From the NCBI GenBank assembly GCA_947170225.1, contig CAMVSQ010000007.1, positions 1 through 49,292 on the forward strand: 49,292 bases of DNA, given 5' to 3'. This DNA comes from an uncultured bacterium. GTDB taxonomy: Bacteria; Patescibacteriota; Gracilibacteria; Absconditabacterales; Absconditicoccaceae. The notes under the pieces are model-generated. The model was not told where the DNA came from. It did no database searches and saw only the letters and a list, made by a program, of their open reading frames with translations. This document shows positions 29,860-40,354 of the stretch, in pieces (position 1 is the stretch's first letter; the number at the start of each line of letters is the position of its first letter). The position numbers and the translations under genes were made by a program.

Positions 29860-31062
29860 ATGTACACTCCAAACGATGAAATCTTAAACAAATATGCTGA
29901 TGTGATGGTAAATTTCGCATTACGAAATGGGAAATGAATCAACAAATGAGATGTAGTTTTCGTACAAATCCCAGAATGTGCAAAACCTTTTTACATTCCA
30001 CTACAAACCGCAATACTCAAAGCGTGATGACACCCAATTTTTCAATATTTACCAGATTGAGTAAACAGAAATTTTTATGAACAAGCTTCTGATGAGCAAC
30101 TTAGCTTTTCTCCCATGAAATACCTAAAATGAAGAATTGATGAAATCACACACAATTTGTACGTGGTTGCAGAATCTGATTTGCACGAATTGGATTGAAT
30201 TGAACCATCCAAAATGATGAAAAGAGTAGAATCAAACAAAGCATATCGCGAAATGAGAAACAAAAAAGAAAGAGATTGAAAATTTTCGTGGACAATTTGT
30301 ATGTACTGAACTCCCGCTATGGCAAAAGAAGCGAATTTGAGCGAACAAGAGTATCGAGATCAGATAATTAAAGCTTGCTATTTGGATGAAGATGATCCAG
30401 TGAAAAAATGGAAAGAAATAAATGCAATGATTCAGAAAAAAAGAGATATTTTAAATGATATGAAAATCCAATATGTACATGTAGTATGACCAGACGAAAA
30501 TTTGAAACTAAAAATTTGAAGCGATAGATTATGGGCAGCTGGAGGTGGTTGCAATATCCCATCTTTTGAAATCTTTACTTCTCCAGACTATAGAGACATA
30601 AATTGATGGGTTAGATTTAACCAACCATTGTACAGATATGGAAATTTGATAGAATGAATCGAATTAGAATTCAAAGACTGACTCGTAGTCAAAGCAAGTG
30701 CCAAAAAAAATGATCATATTTTACAAGATATGCTCAAAATAGAATGAATGAAACAGGTGTGAGAATTCAGTTTGACAGATGCCAGGACTTCAAAAATTAC
30801 AAAATTTATGGCAGAAACATTGTTTGACGAAAATGTATGATGAAAATATGGAAATACACACATTGCTTTGTGAATGGCATTTGATGAATGCTATATTTGA
30901 GACAAAAACAAACTAGATGACCCAGAATTCAAAAAATCAATTTGACTCAATTCTAGTGCTGAACATGTAGATATTATTTCCACAGCAGATAGGACAGTCA
31001 CTGCCACTTTGCAAGATGGTAGCCAAAAAGTGATTTATAAAAACGGAATGTTTACCATCTAA
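29860..31062 (+). CDS. M29-family metalloaminopeptidase (AmpS/PepS-like)
   Basis: 400 aa. The M29 opening ILNKYADVMVNFALRNGKGI and GDVVFVQIPECAKPF are clear. Likely metal ligands in the C-terminal half: the Glu of EGIELEF, the Glu near GMKQVGEF, NTHIALGMAFDECY (His and Tyr) and SAEHVDIIS (His-x-Asp). The family removes N-terminal residues from peptides in the cytoplasm using two metal ions. Size is normal (about 400-410). UGA encodes many glycines. It follows a palindromic repeat and is 78 bp upstream of the next gene in the same direction. In a peptide-scavenging symbiont this enzyme would recycle imported peptides; that is inference. Confidence 0.9.
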
Positions 31063-31140
31063 CTCACTTTCTCTTGAAATTACACAACAATAATATATAA
31101 GTAGCGGACGATTATTCATTTTTAATTATTCATTATTACT

Positions 31141-31482
31141 ATGGCTTCAAGGACAAACAAGAGATGAATTGCTGCAAAAAAAGCCCAGCAACAAAAACAA
31201 GCTCAAAAATTCAAATGAGCAAGGAGATTTGAGTATCCAAAAAGAAAAATAGATTTGGAAGAAGCAAAAGAGCTTTGAGTAGTTTGAGTATACAAAAATC
31301 CTAGATGATCAGAATACAATCGATTTATCAAAGGTAGAAAAATATGCTGGGAAACCAGGCTTAGAGTAGATCCAGATGGATACAGATACATCAGGACTCC
31401 ATCAGGATGATCAGAAATGGTGCAAGTTCCTATTTCTGGTTGGCTTAGGACCAAAATTAGAAAAAGTTTACACACAAAATAA
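31141..31482 (+). CDS. Unknown 113-aa basic protein
   Basis: MASRTNKRGIAAKKAQQQKQ opening, then RRFEYPKRKIDLEEAKELG and a C-terminal half with aromatic and charged residues (ETRLRVDPDGYRYIRTPSGG) ending WLRTKIRKSLHTK. It is rich in Lys and Arg and looks like a small nucleic-acid or ribosome-associated protein. Seven or so glycines are UGA. No family recognised. It follows the aminopeptidase and ends at a terminator. Confidence 0.78.
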
Positions 31483-31509
31483 TTATTTGATTTTTCACGC
31501 AAAAATACT

Positions 31510-31544
31510 AAAATGTTTCCTGCAAAATGGAAACATTTTTATTT
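31510..31544 (+). terminator. Rho-independent terminator
   Basis: AAATGTTTCC pairs with GGAAACATTT around TGCAAAAT, then T residues. Confidence 0.85.
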
Positions 31545-31558
31545 ATTAAAAAAACATC

Positions 31559-32098
31559 ATGAATATCTACAAATTTAATGCAAAAAAAAGAGATTGAAGC
31601 TCCCTAGATTTCAGTGCACTACAAGGCAAAGTTTTGATCATAGTAAATACAGCTACAGGTTGCGGATTTACACCTCAATATGAATGACTTGAAACTTTAT
31701 ACAAAAAATATCATGATAAATGATTGGAAATTTTGGATTTTCCATGTAATCAATTTGGACACCAAGCTCCATGAGATGATAACGAAATTCACCAATTTTG
31801 TACAGCTAAATACAATACCACATTTGATCAGCTAGCCAAAATCGATGTAAATGGAGACTGTGAAGATCCAATTTTCACCTTTTTGAAATCACAGATACAG
31901 ACTGATGAAATAAATTGACTAAAAAACAAAGCAATGATGGCTGGTGTAAAACAAATCAGCTCCACTTGCAAAAAAGACTGAGACATCATTTGGAATTTCA
32001 CCAAATTTTTGGTAGACAAAAATTGAAATGTAATCAAAAGATATAGCCCAACATACGGTCCACTAGATATGGAAAAAGATATTTTGGAATTATTATAA
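31559..32098 (+). CDS. Glutathione peroxidase family (Cys-type thiol peroxidase)
   Basis: 179 aa. Peroxidatic Cys in VNTATGCGFTPQYEGLETLY at about residue 36, Gln in DFPCNQFGHQAPGDD at about residue 70, Trp in DIIWNFTKFLVDKNG at about residue 150. These are the GPx catalytic tetrad positions with Cys rather than selenocysteine. UGA here means Gly, so a Sec form could not be encoded. It removes peroxides, probably with thioredoxin as reductant as in other bacterial homologues. Single gene after a terminator; no partner in the immediate vicinity. Confidence 0.93.
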
Positions 32099-32162
32099 TC
32101 TTTACTTTAAGATGAAAAAATATATTTATAATATGTTTTTATTTATTTTATAATTTATATTT

Positions 32163-33491
32163 ATGTCAGACAAAATTACAGTTACTTCGAGAAATTCTTA
32201 CTGATCTCGTGTAAAAAACAGTTTTTGAAAAATTTGATTGGGAATTTTTTTAGTTATCCTATCAATTATTTTCCTTTTTAAAAATGAACAAAGTTTTGTT
32301 GAAACAAAAGCCGCTTTAAATGAATGAGCAGAAATAGTACAAGAGACTATTTCCACCGAAATTAACCCACAATTGGACAATGCGGAAGTACATTTATATG
32401 GAGAAACAAGCTCTCCTGCAGAAAGTTTACAAGATTCTACATTTGGAATCATTACAAATGATCTCAAACTAAATAGAAATGTATCTATGTACCAATGGAC
32501 AGAAGAAGAATCAGAAAAATGCACAGATAATATTTGATGAAGTGAAACTTGTGAAACTACATATTCATACACAAAAATATGGGCTGATTATCCTATACAT
32601 TCAGATGATTTTTACCAAACACAATGACACGAAAATCCTACAAATTGGAAATATGAATCCCAAGAACGAGAAAAATCTCCAATTTTGGTTTGAGTTTATA
32701 CTTTATCAAGTACATTTACAAACAAACTACAAAATTATAAAACATTGGATCTTTCAACTCAAAACATTATAGTGCCAGAAGAATATAAAACAAGCGACAA
32801 TTCAAGCAATTCTGCACAAGAAAACACAATTGAAGACAACAATAATAGCTATTTATATGGAGATGATACACAGGCACAAGAAAATACACAAAAAAACGAA
32901 ACTAATTACCAAAAATTTCATATTTACAACGATCATATATACATTGGAAGAAATGAATCAGAACCCGAATTATGAGATTTAAAAATCACATTCTCTAGTG
33001 TAAAAACAGGTACAGTTAGCATTATTTGACAACAAGTTTGAGACACACTTACAAGTTATGCAACATCAAATTGAAAATCCATAGCACTACTACAAGAATG
33101 ACAAGTTTCTGCTGAAAGTATGTTTGCATCAGCTCAAAGTGCAAACAAATTCAAAACAAAACTTTTCAGGATTCTATTATTAGTTTTGATGTTTATTTGA
33201 TTCTCAATGATATTTGAATTTATCACAACTCTAGCAAAAGTTTTGCCATTTCTATCAAGAATTGTATGAGCATGAACTGGTATTGTTGCATTTTCTCTCA
33301 CATTAATTTTTGGTTTCTTGACTATATGAATATCTCGATTGGCAGTTAGACCTATTGTATGAGTTAGCTGTCTAGCTATTGTAGTTGTATGAATAATATT
33401 GCTCATAAAAACAAAGAAAAATAAAAAAGCAAAAAGTTGAAATGATTCAAATCCAAAAAATGATAAAGATTTAGAAATAATTGAAGCATAA
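32163..33491 (+). CDS. TMEM43-family membrane protein
   Basis: 442 aa. N-terminal helix (IGLGIFLVILSIIFLF, about residues 24-40), a large exported domain that starts with ETKAALNEGAEIVQET, as in TMEM43/DUF1625, then three C-terminal helices (LFRILLLVLMFIGFSMIF, GIVAFSLTLIFGFLTIGI, PIVGVSCLAIVVVGIILLI) and a Lys/Asn/Asp-rich tail. Role in bacteria is unknown; the human homologue sits in the nuclear envelope. An Asn/Gln/Glu-rich insert of about 50 residues (about 190-240) is not part of the family core. A terminator follows. Confidence 0.8.
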
Positions 33492-33495
33492 ATAA

Positions 33496-33524
33496 AAATC
33501 CCGCAGAATTGCGGGTTTTTTTTA
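33496..33524 (+). terminator. Rho-independent terminator
   Basis: CCCGCA pairs with TGCGGG around GAAT, with flanking A and T runs. Confidence 0.88.
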
Positions 33525-33580
33525 ATTAAGAATAAGTAATGTGAATCGAAATTATCAATTATTCATCCTTTTTCATTATC

Positions 33581-34030
33581 CTAATTATCCATCTTCAAAA
33601 TCACTTCCCCCAATTTCACCTCATCCAAAACTTGTTCAATCAATGTCTGTATTTCATTGATTGCAAAATCATAAATATTGTTAAAATTATTATCACTGAG
33701 CAACAGCTCATTTAGTTTATCACTAGTTTCTTTCAGTCCAGAAACAACTGTCTGAAGATCTCCTGTATCTTCAATCAAATTTCAGTTAATTCATTTTTGT
33801 AAATCTGCCAAATGCTTTTTCATAGCAATAATATTTGAAACTACTCTATCAATAAATTCAGAATTTATATTCATCCTATCCACTATAGTCATATTATAAG
33901 AAGATACAGATTCAGTATTCATCTCCAATGCTGAAATCAAAGCATCGCAAGTAGAATTGATTTTGTCAATTAAAGCATTTACTGTATCCACAGATTTTGA
34001 TAAAGACATAGAATTCAAACCGTTGTTCAT
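33581..34030 (-). CDS. Unknown 149-aa coiled-coil protein
   Basis: Predicted all-helical: SVDTVNALIDKINSTCDALI, then SNIIAMKKHLADLQKGINGN, and KETSDKLNELLLSDNNFNNI. Heptad-like spacing suggests a coiled coil. Two UGA glycines in QKGINGN join what would otherwise be two fragments. No signal peptide or membrane helix. The intergenic 34031-34243 beyond it is A/T-rich without a gene. No family recognised. Confidence 0.75.
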
Positions 34031-34243
34031 TTGTTTTAGAAAAAAAATTTAAAATTAATTTAACAATATAATTATACCCCATAACAAAATTTTTCAAAAT
34101 TTTTTTTCATTTTGATCAAAATTTTTCTACCAAAATAAAAAAACAAACAAAAAAATTATTTACTTTTTTAAAAAAAATCAATAAATTGAAAACTTTTAGT
34201 TAGCAAATAACCCCAAATATACAAAATTTCCAAAAAATATTTT

Positions 34244-35299
34244 TTACCTTTCCACTTTCAATCCATCCAAAGCAAAATACAGCACCAAACTAGAAATTGA
34301 AATCAAAACCACCAACAAAATATTTGTAATTTCAGCAAAATTTACTCCCAAAAGCGATGGCAAAGCTCAAATCAGCAAAGCCATACACAAAAGTCCAAAA
34401 GCCAATCACCATCTTTGGGGCATTGCTTTGATCAGTGCAATCAAAGCAATTGGCATAGTAATATTAAACAAAAATATTCAAATCATTCAAAAAACAATCG
34501 ATTGCTCGCCAAAAAGTAAACATGGCAACGACAAAAGCAACGAAAATACTCCCACATTTTTTCGCCCAAATTTATCCGCCAAAACTCATCACAAAGCTTT
34601 TCAAAGTACTATAGAAATGGTAAATATAATCAGCAATGGTCAAACTTTCCAACTATAATTTACTATAAATCATACAAACGAACGGATCACGATGGAAAAT
34701 AGCAATAATAATACTATTAGTATCACCCATGTTTTTAAATTTATTTCTTCTTTTTCTGCAAATTGGTTTACTATACTATATGTATCATCTTTTTTTGTGC
34801 TAAACCAAATTCAAACAATAGATATAAACAACAATAACACTCCATATCGCCAAACAAAATTTCAAGATTTTCAGAGCAAAATTCCCATCAATAAACCAAA
34901 TGCTCATGGTGCCACAAAAATTCCAGATGGAGTCGCTTTTTGCGGATTTACTCAAATACAGACCACTCATCATCACACATGAAACAAAGCATTTCCAATT
35001 CAAACAAAAAATACAGCACACCACGGACAAAATCCTAGCAAAATAGCTCACAAAGCTACACAGACACATCCAAGTATTGCCACCAGCTTTGGACGACGAA
35101 ATCTATCCGTCAATGCTCCAAACGGTGTCTGCATTCCAAATGCCAATATATTGTATACAAGTATAGCAAAAAAAATTCATTGATCCGTAAGTAGTCATTT
35201 TGCATAAATTGTCATAACTGTAGCCGCACAAACAAAATCAACCACCATATGTGCAAATCAATACGAACCCAAAATTCAAACCTTTTGTAGTGTTTTCAT
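34244..35299 (-). CDS. Major facilitator superfamily transporter
   Basis: 351 aa with about eleven to twelve membrane helices. Motif A copies are visible in both halves: GALTDRFRRPKLVAILG after helix 2 and GGVLADKFGRKNVGVFS in the second half. GNALFHVGGGVVCIGV resembles the fosmidomycin-resistance (Fsr) branch, in which this stretch is GNAxFHxGG. Substrate unknown. Many UGA glycines; the frame seems broken in the standard code. It is divergent from the 35429 gene, and the 129 bp between them are AT-rich. Confidence 0.88.
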
Positions 35300-35428
35300 A
35301 TTTTGTAATATTATGTATAAATAATTACTATTTAAAAATATCTTAATAAAAAGCAATATCATTCTCAAATAGTTGAAAATCAACTTAAAATTTTTATTAT
35401 GATATAGATTTACTAAATAACATAACCA

Positions 35429-36358
35429 ATGAAAATTTTTAAAAAGCTTTTTATAATTTTAGTCTTATTCATTTGATTATTAAGCACCACAAATGCCGAT
35501 ATTATCCCAGAAAATAGCCACAGATACTCAAAATGTGTCAAAATAGAAAATCCAGATGCAATTTCTTGATACCAACTAGTAATACAGATAAATACAGTTG
35601 TTGGAGACGATGAAGTATATGTAGTCCAAAAAGACAGCTGTCTAAGACATCATTATCATTTTTGAACATCTACACCTTATCTAGTAAAACAAGAAATCGA
35701 TATACAAGCTATAAACAATACATTCAAAAACAGGCTATCCAGCGAATATGATTGGATAGACCTCACAGATCTCGAAAACAATTTTTGAGATGATTTTATC
35801 AAACTTGAGCCAATAAGTGTAAATTGATGATATATTTCAAACCGTTCAAAAAAAACATACGAAAATATCACATACAAATTGATACAAGAAAACAATGAAT
35901 ATAAATTGCTTATAGTCCAAAAAGAATCAGACGAAACATGAGTAGCAAAAATAGAATATTTTGAAGATGGTTTAGAGTCTTTGCCCACACAGACAGATGA
36001 CTTAAACATAGAAAAATCTTATTTTATCCAATTTTTGCAATCACGATTACTTACTATAATATTGGAAACTATAATTTTATTTTTCCTATGCAAATTATTT
36101 TTCAAAAAAGAAAATATAAAAAACAAAAAAATTATTTTGGCATGAATACTTGCTTCTACAATCACGCTTCCAATTTTACGATTCGTCTTGCCATATTTTT
36201 TCCAAAATTGGACAGCTTACACAATTTTTGGAGAAATATTTGTATCTATTTTAGAAATTATCATCATCAAATACCTATTAAATATAAAATGGACAAACGC
36301 AATAATTGCAAGTATTGTCTGCAATCTTTTCTCTGTAATAATTGGATTACTGCTGTAA
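35429..36358 (+). CDS. Unknown secreted/membrane protein with C-terminal helices
   Basis: 309 aa. Signal peptide MKIFKKLFIILVLFIGLLST, then an extracytoplasmic region of about 170 residues with several Cys (CVKIENPDAISGYQ, KDSCLRHHYHFG), then four membrane helices from about residue 205 (LLTIILETIILFFL, IILAGILASTITLPI, IFVSILEIIIIKYL, AIIASIVCNLFSVII). It is similar in plan to small bacterial membrane proteins of unknown role. No family recognised. It lies directly before a three-tRNA cluster. Confidence 0.75.
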
Positions 36359-36453
36359 AACAATTTTTTAATAATTTCTTCTTGAAATTGAATTTGATTT
36401 TATTATAAACTGATCCGTACAATATTTTTTACTGCAAAAAATGTTGGTTTGAT

Positions 36454-36528
36454 GCCGGGGTAGCTCAGCGGTAGAGCAGAGGCCTGAAAAGCCTTGTGTC
36501 GGTGGTTCAACTCTGCCTCCCGGCACCA
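36454..36528 (+). tRNA. tRNA-Phe (GAA)
   Basis: Acceptor GCCGGGG/TCCCGGC, anticodon stem GAGGC/GCCTT with loop CTGAAAA, encoded CCA. The T stem GGTGG/CTGCC has two G-T pairs. Confidence 0.92.
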
Positions 36529-36539
36529 CTATCTTGCAA

Positions 36540-36616
36540 GGGCATATAGCTCAGTTGGTTAGAGCGCATCTCTGATAAGGATGAGGTCGGTGGTTCGAGT
36601 CCACCTATGCCCACCA
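36540..36616 (+). tRNA. tRNA-Ile (GAU)
   Basis: Acceptor GGGCATA/TATGCCC, anticodon stem CATCT/GGATG with loop CTGATAA, encoded CCA. This gene pairs with tRNA-Phe and tRNA-Pro in one cluster. Confidence 0.94.
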
Positions 36617-36637
36617 ATCAAGACAACTAAGTAATTC

Positions 36638-36711
36638 CGGGGATTAGCTCAGATGGCTAGAGTGCTTGGTTTGGGACCAAGAGGTCGCGAGTTCGAGTCC
36701 CGCATCCCCGA
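36638..36711 (+). tRNA. tRNA-Pro (UGG)
   Basis: Acceptor CGGGGAT/ATCCCCG, anticodon stem CTTGG/CCAAG with loop TTTGGGA, discriminator A, no encoded CCA. Confidence 0.93.
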
Positions 36712-36918
36712 AAATGTAAAACAAAAAATGCAATGCTACTAGCTATTGACTATTAGCTACCAGCTAATCATCTGCAGGTACAATGATTTCGACCTGAAAT
36801 TAATTACTTGACAGAAAGTGTTTCTAACTTTAAGTGGATAGAGCACTCCTAGATTTATGATATTTGGAGTATGTAATCTATCTAGCAAAAAGAAACAAAA
36901 TTTTTTTTACATTTTCTC
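36712..36918 (+). other. tRNA-tuf intergenic region
   Basis: No coding gene was found. 36829-36880 carries a D-arm-like TAAGTGGATAGAGCACTCC and a CTCC/GGAG stem and may be a decayed tRNA. The bases 36731-36765 (CTATTGACTATTAGC) resemble the CTAGCGACTA repeats only weakly. Confidence 0.35.
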
Positions 36919-36946
36919 TTGAATTTTTGTGCGATTTTTGTATAAA
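36919..36946 (+). promoter_or_regulatory. Putative tuf/S10 promoter
   Basis: TTGAAT (36919-36924), 16-bp spacer, TATAAA (36941-36946), about 90 bp before tuf. The long leader (36947-37032) has no strong hairpin. Confidence 0.6.
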
Positions 36947-37032
36947 CAATTCAAATGTCTTCGTTAACACAAGCTCAAGCTGTGTTCAAAATACAATGAA
37001 GAAAACTATTTTACTTAATTATATTAAAAATT

Positions 37033-38208
37033 ATGGCTGAAAAAGTTCATGTAAATGTTGGTACTATTGGTCACGTTGATCATGGTAAGACAACTCTAAC
37101 AGCTGCTATCACAGCTGTATGTGCTTCAAAAGGATTGGCAAAAGTTCAAAATTATGCTGACATTGACAATGCTCCAGAAGAAAAAGCAAGATGAATAACA
37201 ATCAACACAAGACATGTTGAGTACGAAACTGAGACAAGACACTACGCTCACATCGATTGTCCAGGACATGCCGATTATGTAAAAAACATGATCGTTTGAG
37301 CTGCTCAAATGGATGGTGCTATTTTAGTTGTTGCTGGTACAGATGGACCAATGCCTCAAACTAGAGAACACATCTTGTTGGCACACCAAGTAAATGTTCC
37401 AAAAATCGTAGTATTCTTAAACAAATGTGACATGGTTGAAGATCCTGAAATGTTGGATTTGGTTGAAGAAGAAATTAGAGATTTGTTAAATCAAAACAGT
37501 TATGATGGAGACAATACTCCTATCATCAGATGATCTGCTCTAAAAGCTACAGAAGAGCCTACAAATCCAGAATATGCAAAACCAATCGAAGAATTGTTAA
37601 GTGCATTGGATACATATATCCCTGTTCCAGACAGACAAGTTGATAAACCTTTCTTGATGCCTGTAGAAGATGTATTTTCTATCAAAGGTAGAGGTACTGT
37701 TGCTACATGAAGAATTGAAAGATGAGTTATCAAAATGAATGATGAAGTTGAATTGTTGGGATTGGGAAAAGAACCAAGAACTACCGTAGTTACTTGAGTT
37801 GAGATGTTCCACAAATCTTTCGACAAAGCTGAAGCTTGAATGAATGTTTGATTATTGTTGAGATGATTGGACAAAGAAGAGGTTGAAAGATGACAGGTAT
37901 TGTGCCAAAAGGGTACAGTTACAGCTCACAATAAATTTGAAGCTGAGGTGTATGTGTTAAAAAAAGAAGAAGGATGAAGACATACTCCATTTATGTCTGG
38001 ATATAGACCACAATTCTTCCTTAGGACAACTGATGTTACATGATCTATCAACTTAAAGGCAGGTACAGAAATGATTATGCCTGGAGATAATGCAAAAATT
38101 GATGTTGAATTGATCTACCCTGTAGCAATGGAAGAAGGATTGAGATTTGCTATTAGAGAAGGAGGAAGGACAGTTTGAGCTGGAGTTGTTACAAAAATCA
38201 ACGCTTAG
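37033..38208 (+). CDS. tuf: Elongation factor Tu
   Basis: 391 aa. GTP-binding motifs: [10 protein letters not shown] (residues 18-27), [17 protein letters not shown] and SALKA. The N-terminus, switch I ([13 protein letters not shown]) and domain 2 ([18 protein letters not shown]) are typical. Thirteen UGA codons all fall on glycines conserved across EF-Tu (ARGIT, VGAAQ, TGRIERG, TGVEM and others), the clearest evidence for code 25 here. It carries aminoacyl-tRNA to the ribosome. It heads the ribosomal cluster, 29 bp before uS10. Confidence 0.99.
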
Positions 38209-38237
38209 TTTTATAAATTTAAATAAAGTTTGTTCTC

Positions 38238-38564
38238 ATGTCTACTATAAAAGAAGTTAAACCAAAATTAAGAATCAAGTTAAAAAGTTATGATGTAAAA
38301 ATGTTAGAATCTTCTGTTGGAAAGGTTGTTGGGCTTTTGTTAAAGTCTTGAGCTGAAATAAAATGACCAATTCCTCTACCAAAAAAAAGAAAATTGTACA
38401 CAGTTTTAAGGTCAAACTTTAAATTTAAAGATTCAAGAGAACAATTTGAAAGGATGACTTATTCTAGGATGGTTGATGTTACAGAGATGTGACCAAAAAC
38501 TATGGAAAGTCTCCAAAATCTATCTATTCCTGTGGGAGTTTTGGTAGATATAAAAGTATTCTAA
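38238..38564 (+). CDS. rpsJ: Small ribosomal subunit protein uS10
   Basis: 108 aa. [20 protein letters not shown], then [20 protein letters not shown] and [20 protein letters not shown]. uS10 binds 16S rRNA and is the first ribosomal gene in this cluster. Normal length. In E. coli, uL4 binds the leader before uS10; here a GC-rich hairpin instead follows uS10. Confidence 0.97.
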
Positions 38565-38583
38565 GTTTACTAAACCATAAACA

Positions 38584-38624
38584 CAGCGACAAAAGGGGGC
38601 GGGTTGCTCGCCTCCAAATTGCTG
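38584..38624 (+). other. GC-rich RNA hairpin between uS10 and uL3
   Basis: CAGC...GCTG encloses GGGGGCGGGTTGCTCGCCTCC, a very GC-rich stem in AT-rich DNA. It could be a regulatory RNA structure, an attenuator or a processing site. There is no T run after it, so it is unlikely to be a simple terminator. Confidence 0.6.
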
Positions 38625-38661
38625 TTGTACTACCTTTTAGTTAATGAATAAATATATAATT

Positions 38662-39264
38662 ATGAATAAAGCATGATTGATTGTTGCTAAAAAAGAGATG
38701 ACTAGGATATGGGACAATGGAAAAATGATTCCTGTAACTATAGTTAAAGTACTTCCACAAGAAGTTTTGAGATTTAAAACACAAGAAAAAGACTGATATT
38801 CTGCTGTTGTTATTTGAGTAAACAAAAAAGAGGTTGAAAAATCAAAATGACAAAAAGTGAAATACTCAATGACTACAGAATTTAAAAATATTGATGACTC
38901 TTTTTCTGATAGCTACAAAGCTTGAACAAATTTAGATATCAATTTATTGGAAGGTGTGGAAGAGGTAAACTTGGTTGGTACATCAAAAGGTAAAGGTTAT
39001 CAGTGAGTTATGAAAAGGTTTCATGCTTCATGATGACCAAAAACTCACGGTTCAAAGTTTCATAGACAAGTTTGATCTTTGTGAAACAGAAAACCAAGGA
39101 GAGTTCAAAAATGACATCCACATGCATGACAAATGTGATGAGATCAAATAACATTGAAAAATATCAAAATAATTGATAGAGTACAACAAGACAATGAACA
39201 GTTATTATTATTAAAATGATCAATACCTGGTTCTTACAATTCATTTATAAAAGTAATAGCTTAG
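38662..39264 (+). CDS. rplC: Large ribosomal subunit protein uL3
   Basis: 200 aa. MNKAGLIVAKKEMTRIWDNG, VGTSKGKGYQGVMKRFHASG, then GPKTHGSKFHRQVGSLGN, which is the conserved loop near the peptidyl-transferase centre. An in-frame ATG at 38644 would add six residues (MNKYII); I chose 38662 because it starts near the family's usual N-terminus. UGA encodes most loop glycines. Fewer than 100 bp from uS10. Confidence 0.96.
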
Positions 39265-39302
39265 TGCTTTACCCAAATTTATATGTGTAGATATAGCAAA
39301 AA

Positions 39303-39932
39303 ATGTGATATACTATTAATATATACGATAAAACATGAAAGGTTGTTTCAAAAATAGCTTTGGACGAAAATAAATTTTCTGATGAAAAAGTAAACAACAA
39401 CCTAATACATGAATATTATCTATTACAAGCTAGCAATGCTCGTAATCCTATAGCTCATACAAAAACTAGATGAGAAGTATCAGGTAGTGGAAAAAAAATA
39501 TACAGACAGAAAGGTACTGGTAATGCCAGAGCTGGAGAAAAAAGATCTCCAATTAGAGTTGGTTGAGGTGTGGCATTTTGACCAAGAAATGAGAGAAATT
39601 ATACAAAGAATATGAATAAAAAAGCTAGAAACCTAGCATTATGCTGATTGTTGACACTAAAAGCAAAAGATAATGAAATTTTGGGTCTAAAAGATTTTGA
39701 TCTAAAAGAGCCAAAAACAAAAGAAGCTGTTGAAATTTTGACAAATATTGGCATCAACAACGACAAGATATTGTTCGTTTTAAACGAAAAAAATATCAAT
39801 TTAATAAAGTCATTTAGAAACTTAAATAATGTAAAATATTTATTGGCAGATTACCTAAATCCAAAAGATTTATTGGAATACAACAAAGTGTTGTTTTTGG
39901 AATCTGCATTAAATAAAATCAATTCAAAATAA
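39303..39932 (+). CDS. rplD: Large ribosomal subunit protein uL4
   Basis: 209 aa. Starts ATG-UGA (MGYTINIYDKTGKVVSKIAL). The tunnel loop is RGEVSGSGKKIYRQKGTGNA then RAGEKRSPIRVGGGVAFGPR. In many bacteria uL4 also represses its own operon. The second codon being UGA hides the true start in standard-code gene calls. Confidence 0.96.
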
Positions 39933-39982
39933 AGTGAGATAACCAATCATTATTCACTTTTAATTATTAATTATTAATTATC

Positions 39983-40324
39983 ATGACTTATAGAGCAAAA
40001 TTGCAAAGAAGAGCAATAAAAAATACTGAAGTAAAGGCATTGAAAAAACTTACTCCTTACGATATCATTTTGTGATCTTATGTGACAGAAAAAACTTATA
40101 AAATCCAAGAAGATGCAAATAAGTACTCTTTCAAAGTTCACAAAGATGCAAACAAAAACGATGTAAAGGAGGCTATCAAATATATTTACAAAGTAACTCC
40201 TTTGAGTGTAAATATAGTAAATGTTGCTTTTAAATGAAGAAGTCAAAGAAAATTGGTGAGAAGATCTCACAAAAAGGCAATAATTACATTGGACAAAAAA
40301 GATAAAATAGAAATCTGATTATAA
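39983..40324 (+). CDS. rplW: Large ribosomal subunit protein uL23
   Basis: 113 aa. YDIILGSYVTEKTYKIQEDA then KYSFKVHKDANKNDVKEAIK and YKVTPLSVNIVNVAFKGR. uL23 sits at the exit tunnel and binds trigger factor and SRP. Normal length with a 20-residue basic N-terminal extension. Penultimate residues are Ile-Gly(UGA)-Leu. Confidence 0.95.
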
Positions 40325-40354
40325 AATATTTATTCTATGAATTTATAATATCAA

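Noticed and set aside
31559-32098. Selenocysteine-type glutathione peroxidase
   Set aside because: The catalytic position is a Cys codon (TGC), and UGA is Gly in this organism.
36712-37032. A riboswitch or tmRNA in the tuf leader
   Set aside because: No known riboswitch core or tmRNA tag frame could be recognised.
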